Source: Maribacter sp.
GTDB taxonomy: Bacteria; Bacteroidota; Bacteroidia; Flavobacteriales; Flavobacteriaceae
Length of the DNA stretch: 49,054 bases
Reading direction: 5' to 3'
NCBI GenBank assembly: GCA_024228355.1
Contig: JAAETN010000568.1
Coordinates: 1 to 49,054, forward strand
The position numbers and the translations under genes are program-made. Below are positions 42,473 through 49,054 of the stretch, in pieces; the stretch's first letter is position 1, and each line of letters starts with the position of its first letter. The notes below the pieces were generated by a model. It was not told where the DNA came from. It worked only from the letters and a program-made list of their open reading frames with translations, and did not search any database.

Positions 42473-42503
42473 AAAAGGGAAGCACGAGCACTTCCCTTTT
42501 TTT
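42473..42503 (+). terminator. Rho-independent terminator of the 41933 gene
   Basis: AAAAGGGAAG (42473-42482) pairs with CTTCCCTTTT (42491-42500) over an 8-nt loop and is followed by TTT. It lies 24 bp after the stop of the barrel gene and upstream of aroQ. Confidence 0.85.
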
Positions 42504-42617
42504 ATGCCCAACATTTCGCTATTTTTATCAAATGAAAACCCATTATGGACATTTCGTAGAATCTTCAGAAAGTTAGGTACAACAATAGAATGGCTATGGC
42601 CTATAAATTTTTAATGG

Positions 42618-43031
42618 ATGAGAATATTGATTATCAATGGACCCAATTTGAACCTTCTTGGTAAAAGAGAACCCGAAGTTTATGGGAGTACCACTTTTGA
42701 GGAATATTTTGGACAACTAAAGACCAAATTCGATAATGTTGAACTCGAGTATTACCAATCTAATATTGAAGGGGAACTGATAGATAAAATCCAGGAAGTA
42801 GGTTTTTCATACGATGGTATCATATTAAATGCGGGGGCTTACACCCATACTTCTATTGGGATTGGCGATGCCATAAGGGCCATAACTACCCCAGTGGTTG
42901 AAGTGCATATTTCAAATACTTTTAGCAGAGAGGATTTTAGGCATGTATCCCATATCTCTCCAGCTGCTAAAGGCATTATTCTTGGTTTTGGCCTGCAAAG
43001 CTATGATTTGGCGATACAAAGTTTTATGTGA
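42618..43031 (+). CDS. aroQ: 3-dehydroquinate dehydratase, type II
   Basis: A 137-residue type II dehydroquinase, the third enzyme of the shikimate pathway. The N-terminus INGPNLNLLGKREPEVYG carries the catalytic arginine and tyrosine. NAGAYTHTSIGI and VEVHISNTFSREDFRHVS provide the other active-site histidines. Length is slightly short but complete. The cytoplasmic dodecamer forms from such subunits. I recall xerD and aroQ as near neighbours in flavobacteria; here two barrel genes lie between them. Confidence 0.93.
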   Translation: MRILIINGPNLNLLGKREPEVYGSTTFEEYFGQLKTKFDNVELEYYQSNIEGELIDKIQEVGFSYDGIILNAGAYTHTSIGIGDAIRAITTPVVEVHISNTFSREDFRHVSHISPAAKGIILGFGLQSYDLAIQSFM

Positions 43032-43132
43032 GCATTAAAGTAAAGGATAGGTCTTTACATTTGTTTTGTGCCGATTTAGGGTTGTAAAGATGTGTTTTAT
43101 AGCTATATGAGCAAGTTAGCGACGATAAGAAA

Positions 43133-44161
43133 ATGAATAATATTATCATTACTTTAATTCTTATATTAGTTTTAATAGGTTGTACTTCTAAAAAAGACAC
43201 TGAGATTAAAGTCAATAGTGTATCCTTTAGTTTTTCAATTCTAAAGGGACTTGAACCCGAAAATGGCATAAACCGCAGAGATCCGTCGGATGTAATTAAG
43301 GTGGGTAACACATATTACTTGTGGTACACAAAAACAGAAATTGGGTATAGTGGTTATAGCGCATCTGTATGGTACGCAAGCTCAATAGATGGTGAAACCT
43401 GGGAAGAAAAAGGAGAGGCAATACCCAGAGGAAATACCGGCAGTTGGGATGCATATAGTGTATTTACTCCGAATATTCTAGTCGCAAAAGGAAAGTATTA
43501 TTTGTTTTATACCGGGGTGAAACCTACTCCCGGAAATCCTGATGGGAAATTTGAAAACAACTCTGAAACAGATATTACAGCCATTGGGGTTGTCGTAGCC
43601 AACTCACCTGATGAGCCGTTTGTTCGTGTTTCTTCAGAACCTCTATTAGAGGTTAGTGATTCCGCGAACTATTTTGACAGTTACAGAGTTGATGATGCGT
43701 GTATTGTTTATAATGACAACAAATATTACTTGTATTACAAAGGGAGAAGTAGAAAATATGGTAAAGAGGGACCGAAACATACAAAACTTGGGGTAGCAAT
43801 ATCTGAAAGACCTGAGGGACCATACAAAAAATATGAAAACAATCCGATTATAACAAGCGGGCATGAAGTTATGGTATGGCCTTATCAAAGAGGTATAATG
43901 GCTTTGCTTTCTAACCATGGGCCTGAAGGGAAAACACTTCAGTATGCTGTTGATGGACTTAACTTTAAAAAGGCAGCTTCATTTGGAAATGACTATCCAA
44001 AAGCTCCTGGTTCGTTTAGGGTTGGAGACTTTACCGATGCCTCAAAACAAGAACAAGGAATTTCTTGGGGCATATCAATGTTTTACGGTAGTAAAGAGAA
44101 GTGGCCACATTTGTTAAAATATGAAATAGAATTGGCAGAATCAAAAGATAAAAATAAATAA
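43133..44161 (+). CDS. GH117/GH43-like five-bladed propeller glycoside hydrolase, lipoprotein
   Basis: A 342-residue lipoprotein (lipobox LVLIGC17) with a beta-propeller glycosidase pattern. Early NGINRRDPSDVIKVGNTYY and WYTKTEIG, then DAYSVFTPNILVAKGKYYLFY, YRVDDACIVYNDNKYYLYY and, later, HEVMVWPYQRGIMALLSNHG. These match GH117 (alpha-neoagarooligosaccharide hydrolases of marine Bacteroidota) better than ordinary GH43, but I cannot separate the two with certainty. Conserved acidic residues (D in RRDPSD and RVDDA) fit a propeller active site. It stands alone. Confidence 0.68.
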   Translation: MNNIIITLILILVLIGCTSKKDTEIKVNSVSFSFSILKGLEPENGINRRDPSDVIKVGNTYYLWYTKTEIGYSGYSASVWYASSIDGETWEEKGEAIPRGNTGSWDAYSVFTPNILVAKGKYYLFYTGVKPTPGNPDGKFENNSETDITAIGVVVANSPDEPFVRVSSEPLLEVSDSANYFDSYRVDDACIVYNDNKYYLYYKGRSRKYGKEGPKHTKLGVAISERPEGPYKKYENNPIITSGHEVMVWPYQRGIMALLSNHGPEGKTLQYAVDGLNFKKAASFGNDYPKAPGSFRVGDFTDASKQEQGISWGISMFYGSKEKWPHLLKYEIELAESKDKNK

Positions 44162-44334
44162 CTGATCCTAACATTTTGTATAATTAATGGCAGAGAAAAC
44201 ACTAAATATCAAGGCTTGTAGATGGCTCAAACCTCATCACGGTTTGACAGGGAACTACTAAGCAATCTGCCACTACTCATACAATTCACCGTTGGGTACA
44301 ATTTCTAGATTCAATTGATTTATTAACTATACCA

Positions 44335-45846
44335 ATGATTTATAAAAAGCATTTGCCATTATTATATTTCTTTCTAGGCTTTGGAATATTCATGTTCACA
44401 AGGTTAAGCAAACTAGTTCCGTTAATTGACATAGCTATATTAATAGCTCCAATATTCATTCTAAGGTTTATAAGAACGCAACCTAGAAAAAGAGGTATTT
44501 GGCTCACACTGCTCGGATTTATTTTAAGTATGAATATTGCCCTTTGGGGATTATTCGAGTTCGATGACAAGTGGATGACCATCGTATTTGGCATAATCAG
44601 AAGTACCATTTTAGCTATTATTTGGTTTCTGCCCTTTATGGTTGATAGAATTCTCTATCCAAAATTCAGTGATAAAGGCGCGTGGTCAACGCTGATTTTT
44701 CCAATAATAACAACAGCTATTTTCTTTTTATCATCCCTTGAAGGCCCTTTTGATGATGGCTCAGGTACTTTAAGTTCTTTTGGATATGGTTACAGTACAA
44801 TGGCGTTCACCCAGGTTCGCTCGTTATTTGGAATATGGATCTTGATCTTTATTCACTCATGGTTGTTTTCTATTATTAACTATTTATGGGAAAATCAGTT
44901 TAAGTGGATAAAGATCAAAAAGTTAGCAATAATTTATCCTTCGGTTTTATTAGTAACCTTTTTGTTTGGATTTGTAAAAACCTCATCGCAGTTCAGTCCA
45001 AAATCAGATACTGTTAAAATAGCCGCTGTTGTTTTGACACCTGAAGATGGAGTGGCAGTTCCTATGTCAAGAATCTTTGAATCAAGAACAACATCGCCCT
45101 TTGAACAAACCATTTCAAGGGTTGGTAATTTAACCAAAAAAGCAGTTGAAGGTGGAGCCAAAATCGTTTCCTTTCAAGAATTTGCGATGGTTATTAACCA
45201 AGAGGACGAAAACAAGCTGAGAGAACATTATAAAAGAATTGCTGAAGAAAATAATACCTTTTTAAGTATTACTTATGCTTATTTTTCAGAAAATGAAAAA
45301 GGGGAAAATAAGCATCTTTTCATTGACGGTAATGGAGACATCCTATTGGATTACACAAAACGGTACCTACTTGGTATAGGACCTTTTGGGGAAGCCAGTG
45401 TATTTAACAAAGGACCTGAAATAATTCAGTCTACCGAAACTCCCTATGGTAAAATAGGAATTAGTATTTGCAGGGATATGAGTTTCCCATCATTTATAAG
45501 ACAAGCTGCTCAGGACAATGTTGATATCATGCTGTCACCTTCGTATGACTGGCCAAAAAGTCCGGCTGCATGGTATCTGACTAGTACTATAGAAAATGGC
45601 TTCTCAATTGTGAGACCTACTTATAATGGATATTCCTATGCCGCGGATTATCATGGCATTGAACTAACCCATATGGATTCTGACCAAACCAAAGACGGAA
45701 TCATGTTTGCCAATGTTCCTGTAAAGGGCATCAAGGTTTTGTACCCTAATCTTGGGGATTTGTTGGGGTGGCTCTGCATTATTGCCATGTTAATCCTTAT
45801 GGGTTTGGTATTCTTCAAAAAAAAATTGGTAATACATAAAAGTTAA
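44335..45846 (+). CDS. Lnt-like membrane nitrilase (carbon-nitrogen hydrolase)
   Basis: A 503-residue protein. Residues about 5-215 carry six to seven membrane spans; residues about 225-470 are a carbon-nitrogen hydrolase domain, followed by a final span near 475-495. The E-K-C triad is present: E in VSFQEFAMV, K in DYTKRYLLG and C in GISICRDMSFP. This architecture matches apolipoprotein N-acyltransferase (Lnt), with a periplasmic domain between spans. It may be an amidase or acyltransferase of another substrate rather than the housekeeping Lnt. About 170 bp of non-coding DNA precede it, containing only short frames. Confidence 0.83.
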   Translation: MIYKKHLPLLYFFLGFGIFMFTRLSKLVPLIDIAILIAPIFILRFIRTQPRKRGIWLTLLGFILSMNIALWGLFEFDDKWMTIVFGIIRSTILAIIWFLPFMVDRILYPKFSDKGAWSTLIFPIITTAIFFLSSLEGPFDDGSGTLSSFGYGYSTMAFTQVRSLFGIWILIFIHSWLFSIINYLWENQFKWIKIKKLAIIYPSVLLVTFLFGFVKTSSQFSPKSDTVKIAAVVLTPEDGVAVPMSRIFESRTTSPFEQTISRVGNLTKKAVEGGAKIVSFQEFAMVINQEDENKLREHYKRIAEENNTFLSITYAYFSENEKGENKHLFIDGNGDILLDYTKRYLLGIGPFGEASVFNKGPEIIQSTETPYGKIGISICRDMSFPSFIRQAAQDNVDIMLSPSYDWPKSPAAWYLTSTIENGFSIVRPTYNGYSYAADYHGIELTHMDSDQTKDGIMFANVPVKGIKVLYPNLGDLLGWLCIIAMLILMGLVFFKKKLVIHKS

Positions 45847-46095
45847 GGAGATAAGCCTAAGAGGGGTATTAAACCTAGCGCAATTTTTGTTAACTTCAGC
45901 TCGCGCTGAAAGAATCCAGATTGCAAGTATGCCCACTCACCTGCTGACAACGAATACGGCGTCTGTGACGTATCATGACCGAGCCATTTGGGACATTTAA
46001 TTGATCTGAGACCATAACTAAGAAAATTCTTTGTATAATTTATTGAAACTCTTAAAATACCATCTAGTCAAACCTCAATTAATTCTTAATTTGTT

Positions 46096-46107
46096 TAACT
46101 TGTACAA
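46096..46107 (+). promoter_or_regulatory. TAACTTGTAC motif with TTGTACAA palindrome upstream of the second AraC-TPR regulator
   Basis: TAACTTGTAC (46096-46105) overlaps the palindrome TTGTACAA (46100-46107), which ends 28 bp before the ATG at 46136. The first regulator has the sister site TATCTTGTAC in the same position relative to its gene. It is either part of a promoter or a shared operator. The 289-bp gap before this gene also holds a small hairpin, TTCAGC-TCGC-GCTGAA (45895-45910), with no T-tract; I see nothing else there that I can support. Confidence 0.35.
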
Positions 46108-46135
46108 CTTACCCCAAAAGAAGTTTGATAGGTAA

Positions 46136-48124
46136 ATGAGTACAGATCATAATTCACACAAAGATTTTCAAGAAAAACCATTAGGGGGCACTCTGGTCGA
46201 TAAACTGACCTTTGAAATCGAGGCCAACCTTAACAATGACCAATTCGGGGTCGATGCTCTGGCACAGGCGGTCGGAATGAGCCGATCCAATCTTCATCGG
46301 AAATTACAAAAGTTGTTGGGCATTTCAATAAGTCAATTTATTAGAGAATACCGACTAAAAAGGGCCTTAGAGATTCTAAGAGACGAAAATGTTACCGCTT
46401 CTGAGACTGCTTATCGGGTAGGGTTTAGTAGCTCCACTTATTTCAACACCTGTTTCCATAAATTTTATGGTATTACCCCTGGAGAAGTCAAAACAAAAAA
46501 CAGCAATGAAATTGGAAAACTCATCCATAGTGAAAGTGCTACAATCGCACAAAGCAATACCAAAAAAAACTTGCTTTGGGTAGTATTTTTGGCTCCCGCA
46601 TTTTTAATAGCACTCTTTTATTTTTTTAGCCCGGATGCAAAAGAGAACATTGAATCGAAAAAAGAAGAATTTATAATCGATGAGAAATCGATAGTAGTAC
46701 TACCTTTCAAAAATTGGACAGGAAGCCCCGAATTGGAGTATATTTCAGATGGAATGACCGATGCCGTTATCTCGAGACTCATTAAAATCGATGCTATTGA
46801 TAAAGTAATTCCGTTTACCTCTGCGGTACAGTACAAGCAGACCGAAAAAACCATACAAGAAATCGCTAAAGAGTTGGGAGTGGCGAACCTTTTACAGGGT
46901 AATCTCCAGATTTCCGGTAATCTAATCAAAATCAACCTACAATTGATTCATGGTCGTTCTAATGTCCATCTATGGTCGGAGGAATACACTAAAGAATGGA
47001 AAAGTGATGAAATTTTCAAGATACAGTCCGAGGTGGTCGAAGCTATAGCCAAAAATATGAGGGCAACCATTTCGGAAAACGAATTGGCGGCTATTCAAAA
47101 AATACCCACAAAAAGTAAACAAGCATACTCCTATTTTCTCCAAGCCGAGTTTCAGCGAAATAAAGCGAATGAGTCAACGTACAACAATGCTATCGAACTA
47201 TATAAAAAATCAATTGAAATAGATTCTAATTTTGTGGAGGCATATGCCAGTCAGGCCAGAGTGTGGAGTTTTGGTGGATTGGTTTGGGGGATTTTTGATG
47301 AACGGATTGCATGGGAGAATACAAAAAGGCTACTGGAAAAAGCGCTTAAAATCGATCCCGACAATAAAGAGGTAGAAGAAGAACTATATTCTGGCTATTT
47401 CTATTATGACTGGAATTTTGAATTGGTAGAATCCTATTACCAAATGATTCTGAAAGATACTTATTATGACGATACGCCGTCCATAAATGCAGATTATGCC
47501 ATAAAAACAGGAAGGTACCGAGAAGCTATGGATGCTATGGACGAACTTCATTTGATCGACCCCTCTTTCGGCGTTCTTTTCTGTTTCAAGGCAGAAGCAT
47601 TAATGTTTCTTGATAGAACGGACGAGGCATTCGATTTGTTGGAAAGCACCAATAGTTTATATGACGACAACTTGTGGTATTTGCGAGAATCCGCAAAGTG
47701 CTATTTCTATCTTGAGGAATATGAAAAGTCAAAAATTCAGCTCAATAAAATAGCAACAAAATTTCCTGATTATCCTCCGATTTTAATGTGGCTAAACTTG
47801 GTACACGCCCAGATGGATGGCAGTTCAAATGAGGTAACTAAATATATGGAAGAGTTGTTCAATAAGTATAATGAAGGCTCATCGGGTAGTCCTGCTTGGT
47901 TTTTAGCGCTCTACTATTGCACCTTAAATGATTATGAACATGCTTTTGAATGGCTGCAGAAATCTTATGAAAGACATGAAGTGGAATTGACCTGGTTGCG
48001 AGAAGAACCTCTTCTAACTCCATTAAGAAACGATTCGCGATACAAAGATTTGTACGAAAATGTAGGATTTTCCAGTATCGGATTACCTATAAAAACTTCT
48101 TCAGAAATTTATTCCTCTAAATAA
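46136..48124 (+). CDS. Membrane-tethered AraC-type regulator with TolB-like and TPR domains (one span)
   Basis: A 662-residue relative of the regulator at 6125. Domains in order: AraC/HTH_18 DNA-binding domain (about 20-120, with AVGMSRSNLHRKL and RVGFSSSTYFNTCF); a linker; a single membrane span (about 145-164, LLWVVFLAPAFLIALFYFF); a TolB/FlgO-like domain starting SIVVLPFKNW (184-320); then tetratricopeptide repeats to about 640. The single span puts the TPR part in the periplasm. The two-span FWEELKRR module of the first regulator is absent. It would sense a periplasmic cue and bind DNA from the membrane. Its targets may include the adjacent NTF2-like lipoprotein gene. Confidence 0.87.
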   Translation: MSTDHNSHKDFQEKPLGGTLVDKLTFEIEANLNNDQFGVDALAQAVGMSRSNLHRKLQKLLGISISQFIREYRLKRALEILRDENVTASETAYRVGFSSSTYFNTCFHKFYGITPGEVKTKNSNEIGKLIHSESATIAQSNTKKNLLWVVFLAPAFLIALFYFFSPDAKENIESKKEEFIIDEKSIVVLPFKNWTGSPELEYISDGMTDAVISRLIKIDAIDKVIPFTSAVQYKQTEKTIQEIAKELGVANLLQGNLQISGNLIKINLQLIHGRSNVHLWSEEYTKEWKSDEIFKIQSEVVEAIAKNMRATISENELAAIQKIPTKSKQAYSYFLQAEFQRNKANESTYNNAIELYKKSIEIDSNFVEAYASQARVWSFGGLVWGIFDERIAWENTKRLLEKALKIDPDNKEVEEELYSGYFYYDWNFELVESYYQMILKDTYYDDTPSINADYAIKTGRYREAMDAMDELHLIDPSFGVLFCFKAEALMFLDRTDEAFDLLESTNSLYDDNLWYLRESAKCYFYLEEYEKSKIQLNKIATKFPDYPPILMWLNLVHAQMDGSSNEVTKYMEELFNKYNEGSSGSPAWFLALYYCTLNDYEHAFEWLQKSYERHEVELTWLREEPLLTPLRNDSRYKDLYENVGFSSIGLPIKTSSEIYSSK

Positions 48125-48304
48125 CTTTTTCAACCCAGTTTGAAAGTATGCAACATAAGTTGAATACTTGAACAAATATTTAAACACGCCGCAACAGGCC
48201 TGTTAGGTAGTGTTTTGTAGTTCTTTACATCTTTATAACATTCAATTTTGAGGGGCAAGATAATCTTGTGCTACAATCAAAATTAAACATCAAAATTTAA
48301 TAGT

Positions 48305-48817
48305 ATGAAAACAAGATTGACATTTACGGTTATTGGTATTTTATTACTTGCACTAACAGGTTGCAAGGAACAAACTTCAAAAGTTGAGGAAATAAAAATT
48401 GACTTGATCACTGATGAATTTCCTGAAGCAAAGCAAGAAGTTATGGAAACCTTTGGCGCCATTGCCCAAAGCATTAAAGATGGTGATTTGGATAAACTAA
48501 TTTCCTTCCACGCCTATGGTCCAAAATTTACTGAATTTAAAAATGGGGAACCCCGTAATGGTGATGAAGCAAATGAAGCTCACGAGCGTAGTGTTTTTGG
48601 TTCTGTAACCGAAGTAGTGAAGTTCGATGCCAACGATTTACAGATTGCTGTTTATGATAAGGTGGCCAACCTTACCTTTCACTCAGATTTTCACCTAAAA
48701 TTTGGCGAAGACCTTGTGGTAGTAAACGACCAAATCACGTTATTATTCGTAAAAACAGCTGATGGATGGAAAATGGTCCATGAGCATCACTCCCCTTTGA
48801 AAAAAGAGGAAGGTTAA
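48305..48817 (+). CDS. NTF2/SnoaL-like lipoprotein
   Basis: A 170-residue lipoprotein (lipobox LLALTGC20) with an NTF2-like cone fold: an early helix (FGAIAQSIKDGDLDKLISFHAYG, broken here to FGAIAQSIKDGDLDKLI) leads to curved strands ending in TADGWKMVHEHHSP, the typical last strand of SnoaL-3/YybH-type proteins. Such proteins bind or turn over small molecules; many have no known activity. It follows the second AraC-TPR regulator by 180 bp in the same direction and is a candidate target. A strong hairpin follows. Confidence 0.8.
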   Translation: MKTRLTFTVIGILLLALTGCKEQTSKVEEIKIDLITDEFPEAKQEVMETFGAIAQSIKDGDLDKLISFHAYGPKFTEFKNGEPRNGDEANEAHERSVFGSVTEVVKFDANDLQIAVYDKVANLTFHSDFHLKFGEDLVVVNDQITLLFVKTADGWKMVHEHHSPLKKEEG

Positions 48818-48850
48818 AAACTTGCAACAATAATGTGCAAACGGAATATT

Positions 48851-48885
48851 AGCTAGAATTTTCGATTCGAAAATTCTAGCTTTTA
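48851..48885 (+). terminator. Terminator-like perfect palindrome after the NTF2-like gene
   Basis: AGCTAGAATTTTCGA (48851-48865) and TCGAAAATTCTAGCT (48867-48881) form a perfect 15-bp inverted repeat around one base (48866), followed by TTT. It lies 33 bp after the stop codon. The symmetry would let it work in either direction. Confidence 0.8.
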
Positions 48886-48975
48886 ATGATATTTCTAAAT
48901 ATTTAGGTATAGCTTTGAATAACTTACTTTAAACTTGGTAAGTGACCTATTTTAATTATCATCTAAATACCAAAA

Positions 48976-49054
48976 ATGAAACCAAATATTCTTCTTTTAT
49001 TGTCAGTTTTATGTATGCAATGCCAAAGTAAAGAAAAGAATAAGGTCTTTGTTC
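48976..49054 (+). CDS. Start of a lipoprotein gene, 3'-truncated by window
   Basis: An ATG at 48976 opens a frame that runs to the window edge: MKPNILLLLSVLCMQCQSK followed by basic and polar residues. The short hydrophobic core and the cysteine at 16 (MQC) resemble a lipoprotein signal. Only 26 codons are visible, so the family cannot be named. It lies about 95 bp past the palindromic terminator. Confidence 0.55.
   Translation, partial: MKPNILLLLSVLCMQCQSKEKNKVFV

Noticed and set aside
43040-43058. GTAAAG...CTTTAC hairpin after aroQ
   Set aside because: A 6-bp AT-rich stem without a good T-tract is too weak to call a terminator.
44187-44261. Short frame reading MAEKTLNIKACRWLK in the gap before the nitrilase gene
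   Set aside because: It is only about 24 codons long and cannot be supported as a gene.
45895-45910. TTCAGC-TCGC-GCTGAA hairpin before the second AraC-TPR gene
   Set aside because: It is short and has no T-tract; possibly chance.
45930-46001. Short GC-richer frame reading MPTHLLTTNTASV
   Set aside because: It ends after about 23 residues, has no start context and shows no family resemblance.

Overview
The window looks like part of the chromosome of a free-living, probably marine member of the Flavobacteriaceae (Bacteroidota). Four things point there. Genes are AT-rich with weak or absent Shine-Dalgarno sites. At least one promoter has the Bacteroidota form TTG-N21-TAnnTTTG. Many products are lipoproteins or outer-membrane barrels. 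Several families are typical of the group: a DUF1080 hydrolase, a sulfatase, a GH117-like hydrolase, a VorB-type 2-oxoacid:ferredoxin oxidoreductase and TlpA-like thioredoxins. No rRNA, tRNA, CRISPR array, complete insertion sequence or prophage was seen.

Layout. 1-9.3 kb: a serine hydrolase (cut by the window edge), a hotdog thioesterase, a lipoprotein, a VOC protein with a YafY/WYL regulator that has a 10-bp inverted-repeat operator, an acyltransferase-3/ankyrin fusion, a membrane-tethered AraC-TolB-TPR regulator and a DUF4386 protein. 9.3-16.3 kb: a sugar-processing cluster (DUF1080 3-keto-glycoside hydrolase, TIM-barrel isomerase/epimerase, sulfatase, divergent Gfo/Idh/MocA oxidoreductase, secreted amidohydrolase). 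It is preceded by a decayed copy of the 3' end of the TIM-barrel gene. 16.4-19.3 kb: a conspicuously AT-rich block of small membrane proteins, a cupin and a short-chain dehydrogenase broken by one in-frame stop. 19.5-22.3 kb: a four-gene ferredoxin oxidoreductase operon, with a gene remnant fused against its 3' end. 22.5-31.4 kb: membrane proteins, an alpha/beta hydrolase, a zinc-peptidase-like lipoprotein with a TlpA thioredoxin, a TreT-like glycosyltransferase, a PHB-depolymerase-like esterase and a PadR-regulated membrane protein. 31.6-40 kb: gamma-glutamyltransferase, YfiM-like protein, TRIC-type channel, cyclophilin and NUDIX genes with overlapping start codons, acyltransferase, ECF sigma factor with a membrane partner, and an AbgB-like amidohydrolase. 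40-43 kb: xerD and aroQ flanking two outer-membrane barrel genes. 43-49 kb: a GH117-like hydrolase, an Lnt-like membrane nitrilase, a second AraC-TolB-TPR regulator, an NTF2-like lipoprotein and the start of another lipoprotein.

How the genes may work together. The 9.6-14.6 kb genes fit desulfation, C3 oxidation and 3-keto-glycoside cleavage of a sulfated glycan or glycoside. The two AraC-TolB-TPR proteins have an odd number of membrane spans, so a cytoplasmic DNA-binding head would be joined to a periplasmic sensor, an AraC-type counterpart of the CadC/ToxR design. Two gene remnants each lie on the same strand as, and within a few kilobases of, an intact relative, which suggests local duplication followed by decay. 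I found no defence system or other clearly new multi-gene machine. The best candidates for something under-described are the membrane-tethered AraC regulators, the acyltransferase-ankyrin fusion and the PadR-linked membrane protein family.
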